Shown in pieces: positions 42,424-50,753 of a stretch of DNA of 64,000 nt. The notes under the pieces were generated by a model that made no database searches, had not been told where the DNA came from, and saw only the letters and a program-made list of their open reading frames with translations. The stretch is from positions 1-64,000 of the forward strand of contig JADFDS010000007.1 of assembly GCA_018262715.1 (NCBI GenBank), written 5' to 3'. The position numbers and the translations under genes are program-made. Every line of letters starts with the position of its first letter. The first letter of the stretch is position 1. Source of the DNA: Bacteroidota bacterium. GTDB taxonomy: Bacteria; Bacteroidota; Bacteroidia; Bacteroidales; VadinHA17.

Positions 42424-43719
42424 ATGTTCAGACTTAACCTTTTTGTTTTAATGGTTGCAGCCATCCTCGCCACCGGATGCTCAGACAAGATCATGACCCT
42501 GGAGGAGCGACTGGCAAGCCTCCCGGCAGATACACTGTTCAGGATAAAGGCTGACACTTCATTCAGCGAGGCATGGGAGATACGCCTCAGGCAACCGGTT
42601 GACCACCGTAATCCTGACGGTCCCCGGTTTACCCAGCAGATATTTCTTTATTATGCCGGCGCTGACAGGCCCGTGGTGGTTGAGACCGAGGGATATGGCG
42701 CCAGGGGAGGCCGGAATGAGCTTTCTTCCATCCTGCATGCCAACCTGATCAGGATTGAGCACAGGTATTTCGAGGAGTCGACACCAGATTCAGTCGACTG
42801 GAAATATCTGACCACCTGGCAGGCAGCCACTGATCATCACCGGATTATTGAGCTGTTTAAACCCGTCTTCAGTGGCAAGTGGGCAACCACCGGAATAAGC
42901 AAGGGAGGACAGACCGTGATGTTCCACCGCTACTATTACCCTGATGATGTGGATGTAAGTGTCCCATACGTGGCACCGCTCAACTTCGGGCCCGAAGACC
43001 CGAGGATGGAGCCGTTCCTTGAGAACGTGGGCACAGCTGAATGTCGTGACCGGATCTTCCGGTTCCAGAAACTGGTCCTTGAAAAATATGATACCCTTTT
43101 CCCAATGTTCATTGACATGGCTGACAAGCGCGGATGGACATTCACGAGGGTGGGAGGGCCCGAAACCGCATATGAGATGACAGTGCTTGAATATGAGTTT
43201 GCGTTCTGGCAATGGGGAAGGATTTCCTGTGACTCCATACCACTTGAAGGCAACAATGAACAGGTTTTCAGGCACCTGACAGCAGTGGGCGATCCCCGAT
43301 ATTTTGCTGATCAGGGGCTGGCATATTTCGAACCCTTCTTTTACCAGGCTATGACTGAGATAGGCTATTACGGTTATGACTTTGACAAGTTCGGGGATCT
43401 TATGAAGCATGCTCATAACGCGGAAAAACCTGAATTTCAGTTTTCTGCTCCCCTGGGGCCTGAGTACGTGTATGATTATGAATTCGGGAAAAAAGTCAGT
43501 GAGTTCATTAAACATGATGCTGAAAATTTCATATTCCTTTACGGCGAAAATGATCCCTGGTCAGCTTCAGCGGCTGATCCGGGAGAAAACAAAAAATGCC
43601 TGAAGATCGTAAACAAGGGAGGCGCACACGGTACCCGCATCGGTATCCTTCCTGATGAACAGAAGGACCTGATCATGACTAAACTTCAGGAATGGATGGA
43701 CGTTCCTGCAGACCTCTGA
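42424..43719 (+). CDS. S28/S37-type serine peptidase, lipoprotein
   Basis: A 431-residue alpha/beta-hydrolase with a lipoprotein signal peptide (LATGC, Cys at about 19). Features are the WEIRLRQPVDHRNPDGPRF entry strand typical of S28 prolyl-carboxypeptidase and S37 (PS-10) peptidases, the nucleophile elbow GISKGGQT (G-x-S-x-G), the Asp in GENDPWSA and the His in GGAHGTRI. It is probably a tripeptidyl or prolyl aminopeptidase at the cell surface, feeding the neighbouring proline-directed peptidases. The exact MEROPS family (S28 or S37) was not settled from sequence alone. Confidence 0.88.
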   Translation: MFRLNLFVLMVAAILATGCSDKIMTLEERLASLPADTLFRIKADTSFSEAWEIRLRQPVDHRNPDGPRFTQQIFLYYAGADRPVVVETEGYGARGGRNELSSILHANLIRIEHRYFEESTPDSVDWKYLTTWQAATDHHRIIELFKPVFSGKWATTGISKGGQTVMFHRYYYPDDVDVSVPYVAPLNFGPEDPRMEPFLENVGTAECRDRIFRFQKLVLEKYDTLFPMFIDMADKRGWTFTRVGGPETAYEMTVLEYEFAFWQWGRISCDSIPLEGNNEQVFRHLTAVGDPRYFADQGLAYFEPFFYQAMTEIGYYGYDFDKFGDLMKHAHNAEKPEFQFSAPLGPEYVYDYEFGKKVSEFIKHDAENFIFLYGENDPWSASAADPGENKKCLKIVNKGGAHGTRIGILPDEQKDLIMTKLQEWMDVPADL

Positions 43720-43774
43720 CCGATTGTTTTAGCAGATTTTATTTCAGCCTGTTAACTTCAATTTTTCAAATAAA

Positions 43775-43807
43775 TTTGGAATTGTTAAAATTATTTAAAT
43801 ACCTTTG
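43775..43807 (+). promoter_or_regulatory. Promoter of the RRM protein gene
   Basis: TTTG (43775-43778), 21 bases, then TACCTTTG (43800-43807) match the Bacteroidota TTG-N17-23-TAnnTTTG pattern in full. The predicted leader of about 90 bases contains GTCAGCTGAC (43809-43818) and a GGAGA/TCTCC hairpin, which might bind the protein itself or respond to temperature. Confidence 0.65.
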
Positions 43808-43904
43808 TGTCAGCTGACTTTTTATTGTGTGGAGATGGTTTAGTGTCTCCCTCATTTTCAGTCAGTTAATTTAAATCTTAATTAACAGTTTAATTTATTT
43901 TCAA

Positions 43905-44210
43905 ATGAACATTTTTGTAGCCAAGCTGAGTTCTGTAACCAAAGCAGAAGACCTTCAGGAACTTTTCAGCAAATTTGGGGAAGTAATCTCCGCCAAAGTT
44001 ATTATGGACCGTGAAACCGGCTTTTCAAAGCGTTACGGTTTCGTTGAGATGGCCGATGACCGTGCCGGTTATGAAGCTATCGAAAAGCTTAACAACTCAG
44101 AGCTCGATGGCAGTCAGATCATCGTAAAGAGGTCTGAGCCAAAGGCAGAGAAGAAGCCTTTCAGACCCCGCCGTGATTTCCGCGACAGGGACCGTGAACC
44201 GAAATATTAG
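43905..44210 (+). CDS. Small RRM-type RNA-binding protein
   Basis: A 101-residue protein with one RNA-recognition motif (about 1-80): RNP2 IFVAKL at 3-8 and RNP1 KRYGFVEM at about 44-51, then a basic, Arg/Asp-rich tail (KPFRPRRDFRDRDREPKY). Such proteins are abundant in Bacteroidota, which lack Hfq in many lineages, and they are thought to act as RNA chaperones and global regulators. The gene stands alone with its own promoter (43775-43807) and terminator (44226-44253). Confidence 0.93.
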   Translation: MNIFVAKLSSVTKAEDLQELFSKFGEVISAKVIMDRETGFSKRYGFVEMADDRAGYEAIEKLNNSELDGSQIIVKRSEPKAEKKPFRPRRDFRDRDREPKY

Positions 44211-44225
44211 GAAATAGAACAGAAG

Positions 44226-44253
44226 AGGCTGTCCGGTGAGGGCAGCCTTTTTT
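44226..44253 (+). terminator. Intrinsic terminator after the RRM gene
   Basis: AGGCTGTCC (44226-44234), loop GGTGA, GGGCAGCCT (44240-44248) give a nine-pair stem with one G-T pair, followed by six T residues in a row. It starts 15 bases after the stop codon. Confidence 0.9.
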
Positions 44254-44261
44254 AGTCATTC

Positions 44262-44290
44262 AATAAAGGCAGGGGAACTCTGCCTTTATT
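44262..44290. repeat. Perfect 11-base inverted repeat
   Basis: AATAAAGGCAG (44262-44272) and CTGCCTTTATT (44280-44290) are exact complements around a seven-base loop. It lies 8 bases beyond the RRM terminator and about 135 bases before the next gene. It may be a backup terminator or an RNA-stability hairpin. Confidence 0.75.
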
Positions 44291-44426
44291 TATATAAGGT
44301 CAGCGAAAGCCTTAAAAAAAAATCAGGAAGATTTCATTTTGCAGGTTAAAATATCTATAATTTCGCCCTGACAAATTTATTCCATCCTATCCAACCTCAT
44401 CAACAAATTCCCTTAACTGTTTAACG

Positions 44427-45839
44427 ATGAAAAACCTGATTCTTACCCTGACCGGAGGTAACAGGAAAAGGCTGATTCTTTTCCTGCTTGTCCTCCTTCT
44501 TCCGGTAACTATTTTCGCATCAGATGGTTCTGTGCCCAAGATAGGCCCGATACGCGTTGAGTTCATAATTTTCGGCCTGATCCTTCTCGGGGTGGCGCTT
44601 TTTCACAAGCAGACATTCTGGGTTGCGGTCACAGGCCTTACAGTTCTGATGATCTTCAAGTTTGCATTTGATCCGGCCTTCAGGCTGGGCGAACACATGT
44701 TCGGCACCACACCCTTTATTGAGCAGATCATGGATAAGGATCTGAGACAGGGCGAGTGGGGGATCATTCTGAATCTTCTCGGATTGCTGCTTGGCTTTGC
44801 GGTCCTCTCAAAGATATTTGAAGAATCAAGAGTCCCTGACATCCTTCCAAGGTACCTCCCGGACGACTGGAAGGGTCCCTTCCTTCTGTTAATATTCGTC
44901 TTTATCCTTTCATCATTCCTGGATAATATTGCCGCTGCTCTCATTGGAGGGACGATAGCACTTGTTGTATTCAAAAAAAAGGTGCACATCGGGTATATTG
45001 CCGCCATTGTTGCTGCAAGCAATGCAGGAGGGAGCGGAAGTGTAGTGGGCGATACAACCACTACCATGATGTGGATTGACGGTGTTTCTGCCTTTAACGT
45101 TTTACATGCATACGTGGCTGCCTTCGTCGCCCTGCTGTTCTTCGCGTGGTTTGCATCTCATCAGCAGGACAGGCATCAGAGGATACAAAAGGACGCGGAT
45201 ACCAATGTCAGGATTGACTGGGTCAAGATAGTATCTGTCATCCTCATCCTGGCAGGTGCAATAATCTCCAACATTCTCTATGACATGCCTGCCCTTGGCG
45301 TCTGGATAGCCATTGTTCTTGGCGCCTTCCTGAGACCGGTTCCATGGAAGGAGGTTCCGGGTTCACTCAAGGGGACAATATTCCTGTTGTGTCTGGTGAT
45401 GTGCGCATCGATGATGCCGGTTGAAGAACTTCCCGATGCCTCATGGGTGACTGCGTTTGCACTTGGTGCCCTTTCAGCAGTGTTTGACAATATCCCGCTC
45501 ACAAAGCTCTGTCTTGATCAGGGGCACTATGACTGGGGGATGCTGGCCTACGCCGTAGGGTTCGGGGGCTCGATGATATGGTTCGGTTCATCTGCCGGGG
45601 TTGCTATCACCAACAAGTTTCACGAGGCACGCAATGTGGTTCTCTGGTTAAGAAAGGGGTGGCATGTGGCTGTTGCCTATGTCCTGGGGTTCTTTGCCCT
45701 TTACCTGCTTCTGGGATGGGAGCCGGCAGACACCAAGGAGCATAAGGTCATCAACTGTCCTGTGCCCGGATGCCCGATGGCAGGTCAGGGTGAGGCTGCG
45801 GAGGGAGCAGTCAGCTACCTCGACCTGATCAACAAATAA
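44427..45839 (+). CDS. NhaD-related ion transporter with Cys-containing C-terminal tail
   Basis: A 470-residue membrane protein of the ion-transporter (IT) superfamily with about 11 helices. The first hydrophobic segment looks like a cleavable signal or helix (LILFLLVLLLPVTIFASDG). Conserved intramembrane motifs are SSFLDNIAAAL and SNAGGSGSVVGDTTTTMMWIDG, parallel to the NhaD motifs in the neighbouring convergent gene. The C-terminus is unusual: CPVPGCPMAGQ near residues 442-452. Likely a Na+/H+ antiporter or anion permease; substrate not proven. A bidirectional terminator follows. Confidence 0.83.
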   Translation: MKNLILTLTGGNRKRLILFLLVLLLPVTIFASDGSVPKIGPIRVEFIIFGLILLGVALFHKQTFWVAVTGLTVLMIFKFAFDPAFRLGEHMFGTTPFIEQIMDKDLRQGEWGIILNLLGLLLGFAVLSKIFEESRVPDILPRYLPDDWKGPFLLLIFVFILSSFLDNIAAALIGGTIALVVFKKKVHIGYIAAIVAASNAGGSGSVVGDTTTTMMWIDGVSAFNVLHAYVAAFVALLFFAWFASHQQDRHQRIQKDADTNVRIDWVKIVSVILILAGAIISNILYDMPALGVWIAIVLGAFLRPVPWKEVPGSLKGTIFLLCLVMCASMMPVEELPDASWVTAFALGALSAVFDNIPLTKLCLDQGHYDWGMLAYAVGFGGSMIWFGSSAGVAITNKFHEARNVVLWLRKGWHVAVAYVLGFFALYLLLGWEPADTKEHKVINCPVPGCPMAGQGEAAEGAVSYLDLINK

Positions 45840-45864
45840 AAAGGAATCATTCTTCCTGCCATAA

Positions 45865-45905
45865 ATGAAAAAGGCACCCTTCCAGGGGTGCCATTTTCAT
45901 TTTTA
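45865..45905. terminator. Bidirectional intrinsic terminator between two antiporter genes
   Basis: The arms 45865-45879 (ending in GGCACCC) and 45886-45900 (beginning GGGTGCC) pair over about 15 bases, with one A-A mismatch, around the loop TTCCAG. A-rich sequence precedes and T-rich sequence follows, so both convergent genes can end here. Confidence 0.88.
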
Positions 45906-45947
45906 TTATGATTCGCTGTCGGGGCAAAATCCGATTGTACTATAACC

Positions 45948-47414
45948 TCACGCCAGGACCTGTGCCTGAAGCCAGTATACTCCGGCGCCGGCAAGATAGC
46001 CTACAAGTGCAAGCCATGAAATCTTCTTCATGTACCAGATGAAGTCGATTCTCTCGAGACCCATTGCGGCCACACCGGCTGCTGAACCGATGATCAGCAT
46101 ACTGCCACCTGTTCCGGCGCAGTAAGCGAGGAATTCCCAGAAGAGGCCGTCCTGCACGAAGAAGCCTGCATAAGCCGGATCCGCAGCCATGCGGAGCATG
46201 TCGGGAGTGACTACCTCGTACATCCCCATTGCTCCCGCCACCAGCGGAACATTGTCAACAACTGCTGAAATGGCGCCGATCGCCAGGTTGATCAGGTAGA
46301 TATCACCAAGCTTCTCGTCGAGCCAACCGGCCAGCAGGCTCAGGTGACCGGCACTCTGAAGGGCGGCCACTGCTGCCAGTATCCCCAGGAAGAAGAAGAT
46401 GGTGGGGGTATCAACCTTCTTTACAATGTTGTATATGGTAAGTTTCTTCCGTATTTCATCCTCCTTGTCACGGTGCATGATTTCTGAGACAAGCCACAGC
46501 ACTCCCAGTCCGAAGATCATACCTACCCATGGCGGGAGGTGAGTTACGGTTTTGAACACGGGAACGAAGAGCAGCATGGAGACGCCGAGAATAAGGATGA
46601 AGGTCCGTTCAAACGGCGTGGTGATCTCATCTGAGCCATGTGCTTTCTCGGGCCGCTTTACATCTCCCTTGACCATGAAGGACAGTATGGCAAGTGGCAC
46701 AATCATGTTAACGAGGCTCGGCAGGATTACCTTGATGATGATGTTCACCGTTGTGATCTGTCCGCCAATCCAGAGCATAATCGTTGTCACGTCGCCGATG
46801 GGTGACCATGCCCCGCCCGCATTGGCGGCTATCACTATCATGCTGGCAAAGATCCAGCGCGTGGGTTTGTCTGAGATAAGCTTCCTCAGTAATGCTATCA
46901 TTACGATAGTGGTTGTCAGGTTGTCAAGTACAGCTGACATGAAGAATGTGATGAAACCGATGATCCAGATAAGCCTTACCTTGCTCTTTGTGGCGATCCT
47001 GTTGGTGATGACGGTAAATCCCTGGTGCTGGTCAATTACCTCCACTATTGTCATAGCGCCAAAAAGGAAGAAAAGAATTTCTGCAATGTCAACAAGGTGA
47101 TGGGCAAGCTCGTGCTTCACGAAAGTGCTGGAATGACCTGCCAGCTCAACCGTTTCACGAAACGGAGAGGTGGCAAACTGGTCAGGTGTCATCGCGGGGG
47201 CGATGTTGTTCAGAATCTGCTGTCCCATGAGCTTCAGTTCCTCCCAGGAGGGAGAAAAGCCCATCGCAAGGACCTGTTCACTGGAGAGGGCATAAAGGGC
47301 CCACAGGATTGAACCCAGCAAAAGGGCGCTGGCAGCCTTCTCTACTTTAATAGGATGCTCAAGTGCTATCGCCAGGTATCCCAGCAGGAAAAGCACAACC
47401 ATTAATATAAACAT
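45948..47414 (-). CDS. nhaD: NhaD-type Na+/H+ antiporter
   Basis: A 488-residue inner-membrane protein with about 12 helices. NhaD signatures are visible: SAVLDNLTTTIVMIALLRKL, AANAGGAWSPIGDVTTIMLWIGGQ, FFLGILAAVAALQSAGHL, SAVVDNVPLVAGAMGMY and GTGGSMLIIGSAAGVAAMG. It exports Na+ in exchange for H+, consistent with a sodium-based or brackish lifestyle. A complete promoter lies at 47435-47464. It is convergent with the NhaD-related gene at 44427-45839. Confidence 0.93.
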   Translation of the reverse strand: MFILMVVLFLLGYLAIALEHPIKVEKAASALLLGSILWALYALSSEQVLAMGFSPSWEELKLMGQQILNNIAPAMTPDQFATSPFRETVELAGHSSTFVKHELAHHLVDIAEILFFLFGAMTIVEVIDQHQGFTVITNRIATKSKVRLIWIIGFITFFMSAVLDNLTTTIVMIALLRKLISDKPTRWIFASMIVIAANAGGAWSPIGDVTTIMLWIGGQITTVNIIIKVILPSLVNMIVPLAILSFMVKGDVKRPEKAHGSDEITTPFERTFILILGVSMLLFVPVFKTVTHLPPWVGMIFGLGVLWLVSEIMHRDKEDEIRKKLTIYNIVKKVDTPTIFFFLGILAAVAALQSAGHLSLLAGWLDEKLGDIYLINLAIGAISAVVDNVPLVAGAMGMYEVVTPDMLRMAADPAYAGFFVQDGLFWEFLAYCAGTGGSMLIIGSAAGVAAMGLERIDFIWYMKKISWLALVGYLAGAGVYWLQAQVLA

Positions 47415-47434
47415 ACTTCAGATTTTTTTTTGTG

Positions 47435-47464
47435 CAAAAATAGGATTTGAGGCCGACATTCAAA
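47435..47464 (-). promoter_or_regulatory. Promoter of nhaD
   Basis: On the minus strand TTTG (47464-47461), 18 bases, TATTTTTG (47442-47435) match both boxes and the spacing of the Bacteroidota promoter. It would start transcription about 15 bases before the ATG at 47414, giving a very short leader. Confidence 0.65.
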
Positions 47465-47479
47465 CAAATGTTGTAATTA

Positions 47480-48880
47480 TCAGATTGAGTATGACATACC
47501 CTGTGCCGGAATTTCTATGTTCCCGAAGCCTTTTGACTCAAGGTATGAGCTGTACCTGACCTGTGTCTCATACTCTCCGTGAACCAGAAAAATTTTCTTC
47601 AGCTTACCCTGATCCTGGCAGGAGAGATAATCGGCCATCTCACTGTAGTCTCCATGCCCGGAGTATGATTCTATCTTTTCGATATCCGCCCTTACAGGGT
47701 ATTTGGTTCCGTGGATCGAGACTTCAGTCTCACCTCTGACAATTCTGGCTCCGAGGGTGGAAGGCGCGCAATAGCCTACGACCAGTACCGTATTGGCGGG
47801 GTTGCTGATGCTGTTTGCCAGGTGGTGTTTGACACGGCCCGCTTCCATCATTCCGGATGAGGAGATTATTATTACCGGGCCCCTGATCTCGTTAAGGCTT
47901 TTGGAACCTTCAACCGAGGTGTTGTAGAACAATGAGTTAAAGCCGAAGGGATCAGGATCAGATAGCATTTGCTCCCTTACATTTTCATTGAAGCAGTCGG
48001 GGTGCATCCGGAAGATGTTCGTTGCGTTGACCGAGAGGGGGCTGTCAACGTAGATGTCGACCTTTGGCAGGCGACCGGCATTGTAAAGATTGTTGAGTGA
48101 ATAGACTATCTCCTGTGTCCGCCCCACGCTGAAGGCAGGAATGATGAGTTTGCCCCGTTTCTCAACGCAGGTATGGTGAACTACTCGGAAAAGTTCCTCG
48201 TCTGACTCGGCCAGTGAGGGATGCAGCCTGTCGCCGTATGTTGATTCGGTAATAAGGAAGTCAGCCTGCGGGAATGGTTCCGGGCTTTTAAGTATCCTGT
48301 TTACCGGCCTGCCGATGTCACCTGTGAATGCAAGTCGTTTGATACCCTCTTTTTCCTTCAGTTCCAGTGTGACCACTCCGCTTCCCAGCATATGCCCGGT
48401 ATTTGTGAATTTCACGGTGGTGAAATCGTCTATCCGGAACTTGCGGTCATAGGCCACGCTGATGAAGAGCTTCATTGCAGCCACGGCATCTGCCTGGGTA
48501 TAGAGAGGCTCCACCGGCGGAAGCCCTTTCTTCGCCCTCTTCTTGTTGAATGTAATGGTATCATTTTCCTGTATCTTGCCTGAGTCAGCAAGCATTATTG
48601 AGCACAGGTCGCGCGTTGCGGTAGTACATACAACCGAGCCTGTAAACCCGTTCCGGGAAAGAAATGGGATTAGTCCCGAATGGTCTATATGGGCGTGTGA
48701 CAGAATAATATGGTCAATTGAGGCAGGAGCGAAGGCCAGCGCCCTGTTCATCTCCTCTGTTTCAAGTCCTTTGCCCTGGAACTGGCCGCAATCAAGCAAA
48801 AGGTTCTTGCCATGCTCCGTTTCAATAAGTATCTTGCTGCCTGTCACCTCCCTGGCAGCCCCGTAAAATGTAAGCTTCAT
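47480..48880 (-). CDS. Beta-CASP metallo-beta-lactamase-fold ribonuclease (YSH1/CPSF73-like)
   Basis: A 466-residue nuclease. Zinc-site motifs are SHAHIDHSGLIP (HxHxDH), TNTGHMLGSGVV, FTGDIGRP and SGHGDYSEM with the closing LVHGEYE; a beta-CASP insertion (about 180-380, with VGRTQEIVYSLN) lies between. Proteins of this type process RNA 3' ends or degrade RNA in archaea and bacteria. The ATG at 48880 matches the conserved start KLTFYGAAREVTGS; an open extension of 25 codons to 48955 was rejected. It is divergent from the DUF47 gene. Confidence 0.93.
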   Translation of the reverse strand: MKLTFYGAAREVTGSKILIETEHGKNLLLDCGQFQGKGLETEEMNRALAFAPASIDHIILSHAHIDHSGLIPFLSRNGFTGSVVCTTATRDLCSIMLADSGKIQENDTITFNKKRAKKGLPPVEPLYTQADAVAAMKLFISVAYDRKFRIDDFTTVKFTNTGHMLGSGVVTLELKEKEGIKRLAFTGDIGRPVNRILKSPEPFPQADFLITESTYGDRLHPSLAESDEELFRVVHHTCVEKRGKLIIPAFSVGRTQEIVYSLNNLYNAGRLPKVDIYVDSPLSVNATNIFRMHPDCFNENVREQMLSDPDPFGFNSLFYNTSVEGSKSLNEIRGPVIIISSSGMMEAGRVKHHLANSISNPANTVLVVGYCAPSTLGARIVRGETEVSIHGTKYPVRADIEKIESYSGHGDYSEMADYLSCQDQGKLKKIFLVHGEYETQVRYSSYLESKGFGNIEIPAQGMSYSI

Positions 48881-49003
48881 GCCGTATGATTGATTTTTAT
48901 GATTTGCTAATATAGCTAAAGTTGCCAGAATCTCCCCTAAATTATTCTTTAACATTTAATGAACAATATTTCAAAACTCCTTTAATTAGTGAAGTCATTG
49001 ATA

Positions 49004-49011
49004 TACTTTTG
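49004..49011 (+). promoter_or_regulatory. Candidate -7 promoter box for the DUF47-PiT unit
   Basis: TACTTTTG matches TAnnTTTG exactly, 29 bases before the DUF47 ATG at 49041. No TTG at standard spacing upstream was seen. Confidence 0.45.
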
Positions 49012-49040
49012 GCGGGTGGTAACATTTCTTACACTGACTC

Positions 49041-49688
49041 ATGAAACTCGACAAGATCTTTTCGTACCTGGCCCCCAAGGAGGGCAAGTTCTATCCCCTA
49101 TTCAAGGATGCATCGGCCAACCTTATAATTGGGGCAGAGCTGCTTGTGGAGTTCATGAATGAGCCGTCACCGGAGAAGAGAGAGATTCTTGGCCATAAAA
49201 TAAAGGAGACGGAGCTTGTTGGAGACCAGATAGCCAAAAACCTTTACAAGGCCCTGAGCGGAACCTTTATCACACCTTTTGACAGGGAGGATATTTTTGA
49301 GCTGATCCATGCCACCGATTCTGTGCTTGATCTGATCCACGGTGCATCGAAGGAAACTCACCTGTACAAGCTCAGGGAAATACCGTCAGAGTTCAGGGAG
49401 ATGGCTGACGTCATCAGGAAGGCCTCCATTGAGATCAACACTGCTTTCAACGGATTGCGTGATGTGCTCAACCTTTCAAAATATAAAGACAACTGCCACA
49501 GGATCGGGGAGCTTGAGGAGCAGGCCGATGACATCAACCACCGATACCTGGCGAAACTGTTCCAGGAAGAGCAGGATGCGATTGAACTGATAAAAAAGAA
49601 GGATATCCTGGCGGCACTTGAAAAGGCTGTCGACCGTTGCGACGACGTGTCCGACATTCTTTCATCCGTAATTATCAAGATCGCGTAA
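49041..49688 (+). CDS. DUF47 (PhoU-like) phosphate transport regulator
   Basis: A 215-residue all-helical cytoplasmic protein of the DUF47/PhoU-like family, with the acidic metal-binding stretches EREDIFELIHATDSVLDLI-like and ELEEQADDINHRYL. DUF47 proteins are commonly encoded directly before PiT transporters and are thought to control them. That arrangement holds here: the pit start lies 11 bases after the stop codon. Confidence 0.93.
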   Translation: MKLDKIFSYLAPKEGKFYPLFKDASANLIIGAELLVEFMNEPSPEKREILGHKIKETELVGDQIAKNLYKALSGTFITPFDREDIFELIHATDSVLDLIHGASKETHLYKLREIPSEFREMADVIRKASIEINTAFNGLRDVLNLSKYKDNCHRIGELEEQADDINHRYLAKLFQEEQDAIELIKKKDILAALEKAVDRCDDVSDILSSVIIKIA

Positions 49689-49699
49689 CCGGCCTGCAG

Positions 49700-50746
49700 A
49701 TGGATCTTTCACTTCTTATCGTCATTATCGTTCTTGCGTTCGCATTTGACCTGATAAACGGGTTTCACGACGCAGCGAACTCAATAGCTACGATTGTTTC
49801 GACCAAGGTGCTCACACCTTTCCAGGCGGTGTTATGGGCTGCATCATTCAACTGGCTCGCATACCTTGTTTTTGAACTTAATGTGGCTGACACCATTGCA
49901 AAGTCTGTAGACACCTCGGCCATTACCCTTATGGTCATATTGTCAGGCATTCTGGCTGCCATCATCTGGAACCTTACGACCTGGCTTCTCGGCATACCGT
50001 CCAGCTCGTCACACACCCTTGTGGGAGGCTTTTCCGGTGCTGCAATTGCATATGCAGGATGGGATGTGGTACATACAGGTGTGATTTTGAAGATAGGGGC
50101 CTTCATTTTCCTGGCTCCGCTTATCGGGATGTTGTTCGCATATATCATTTCCATTTCACTTCTCTGGCTGTTCCGTCGTGCGAATCCGTTCAGGCTGGAA
50201 AAGAAGCTCAAGGTGGGACAGCTCTTTTCATCGGCCCTTTTCAGCCTCGGTCACGGTGGAAATGATGCACAGAAGGTTATGGGTATCATTGCCGCTGCTC
50301 TTATGGTCTACTTCCATGGAGTTGATGCATCATCCGTTCCTCACTGGGCGAGGATCGAGATGGTTGATGGCAGGATGCATGCAATACCCCACTGGATAGT
50401 GCTGGGTTGCTACACGGCAATCTCCCTTGGAACGCTTATGGGCGGCTGGAGGATAGTCAAGACCATGGGAACCAAGATAACGAAGATCACCCCGTTCGAA
50501 GGTGTTGCAGCCGAATCAGCCGGAGCCATGTTGCTGTTCGGAACCGAAGCCTTCGGGATACCTGTTAGTACAACTCACACAATTACGGGTGCTATCATGG
50601 GGGTAGGCCTGACAAAAAGGATGACGGCTGTGAGATGGGGTGTAACTGTCAACCTGCTTTATGCCTGGATACTTACGATTCCTGTATCGATGGCAATTGC
50701 AGCCGGGGTGTACTTCCTGTTGTCAGCAATAACGGGTCTGCACTGA
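49700..50746 (+). CDS. pit: PiT family inorganic phosphate transporter
   Basis: A 348-residue inner-membrane transporter that moves phosphate with H+ or Na+. The duplicated PiT signature is visible: GFHDAANSIATIVSTKVLTP near the N-terminus and GGNDAQKVMGIIAA in the middle, plus SSSHTLVGGFSGAA and STTHTITGAIMGVG. About ten membrane helices are predicted. The ATG at 49700 begins the first helix; the open frame upstream to 49637 lies inside the DUF47 gene and was rejected. Confidence 0.94.
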   Translation: MDLSLLIVIIVLAFAFDLINGFHDAANSIATIVSTKVLTPFQAVLWAASFNWLAYLVFELNVADTIAKSVDTSAITLMVILSGILAAIIWNLTTWLLGIPSSSSHTLVGGFSGAAIAYAGWDVVHTGVILKIGAFIFLAPLIGMLFAYIISISLLWLFRRANPFRLEKKLKVGQLFSSALFSLGHGGNDAQKVMGIIAAALMVYFHGVDASSVPHWARIEMVDGRMHAIPHWIVLGCYTAISLGTLMGGWRIVKTMGTKITKITPFEGVAAESAGAMLLFGTEAFGIPVSTTHTITGAIMGVGLTKRMTAVRWGVTVNLLYAWILTIPVSMAIAAGVYFLLSAITGLH

Positions 50747-50753
50747 CCTGGTA

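Noticed and set aside
42790-43515. Open frame of 241 codons on the minus strand opposite the S28/S37-type peptidase
   Set aside because: The plus-strand frame has signal peptide and catalytic motifs; the antisense frame has no domain or ribosome site.
46552-47100. Open frame of 182 codons on the plus strand opposite nhaD
   Set aside because: It is antisense to the conserved NhaD helices and has no features of its own.
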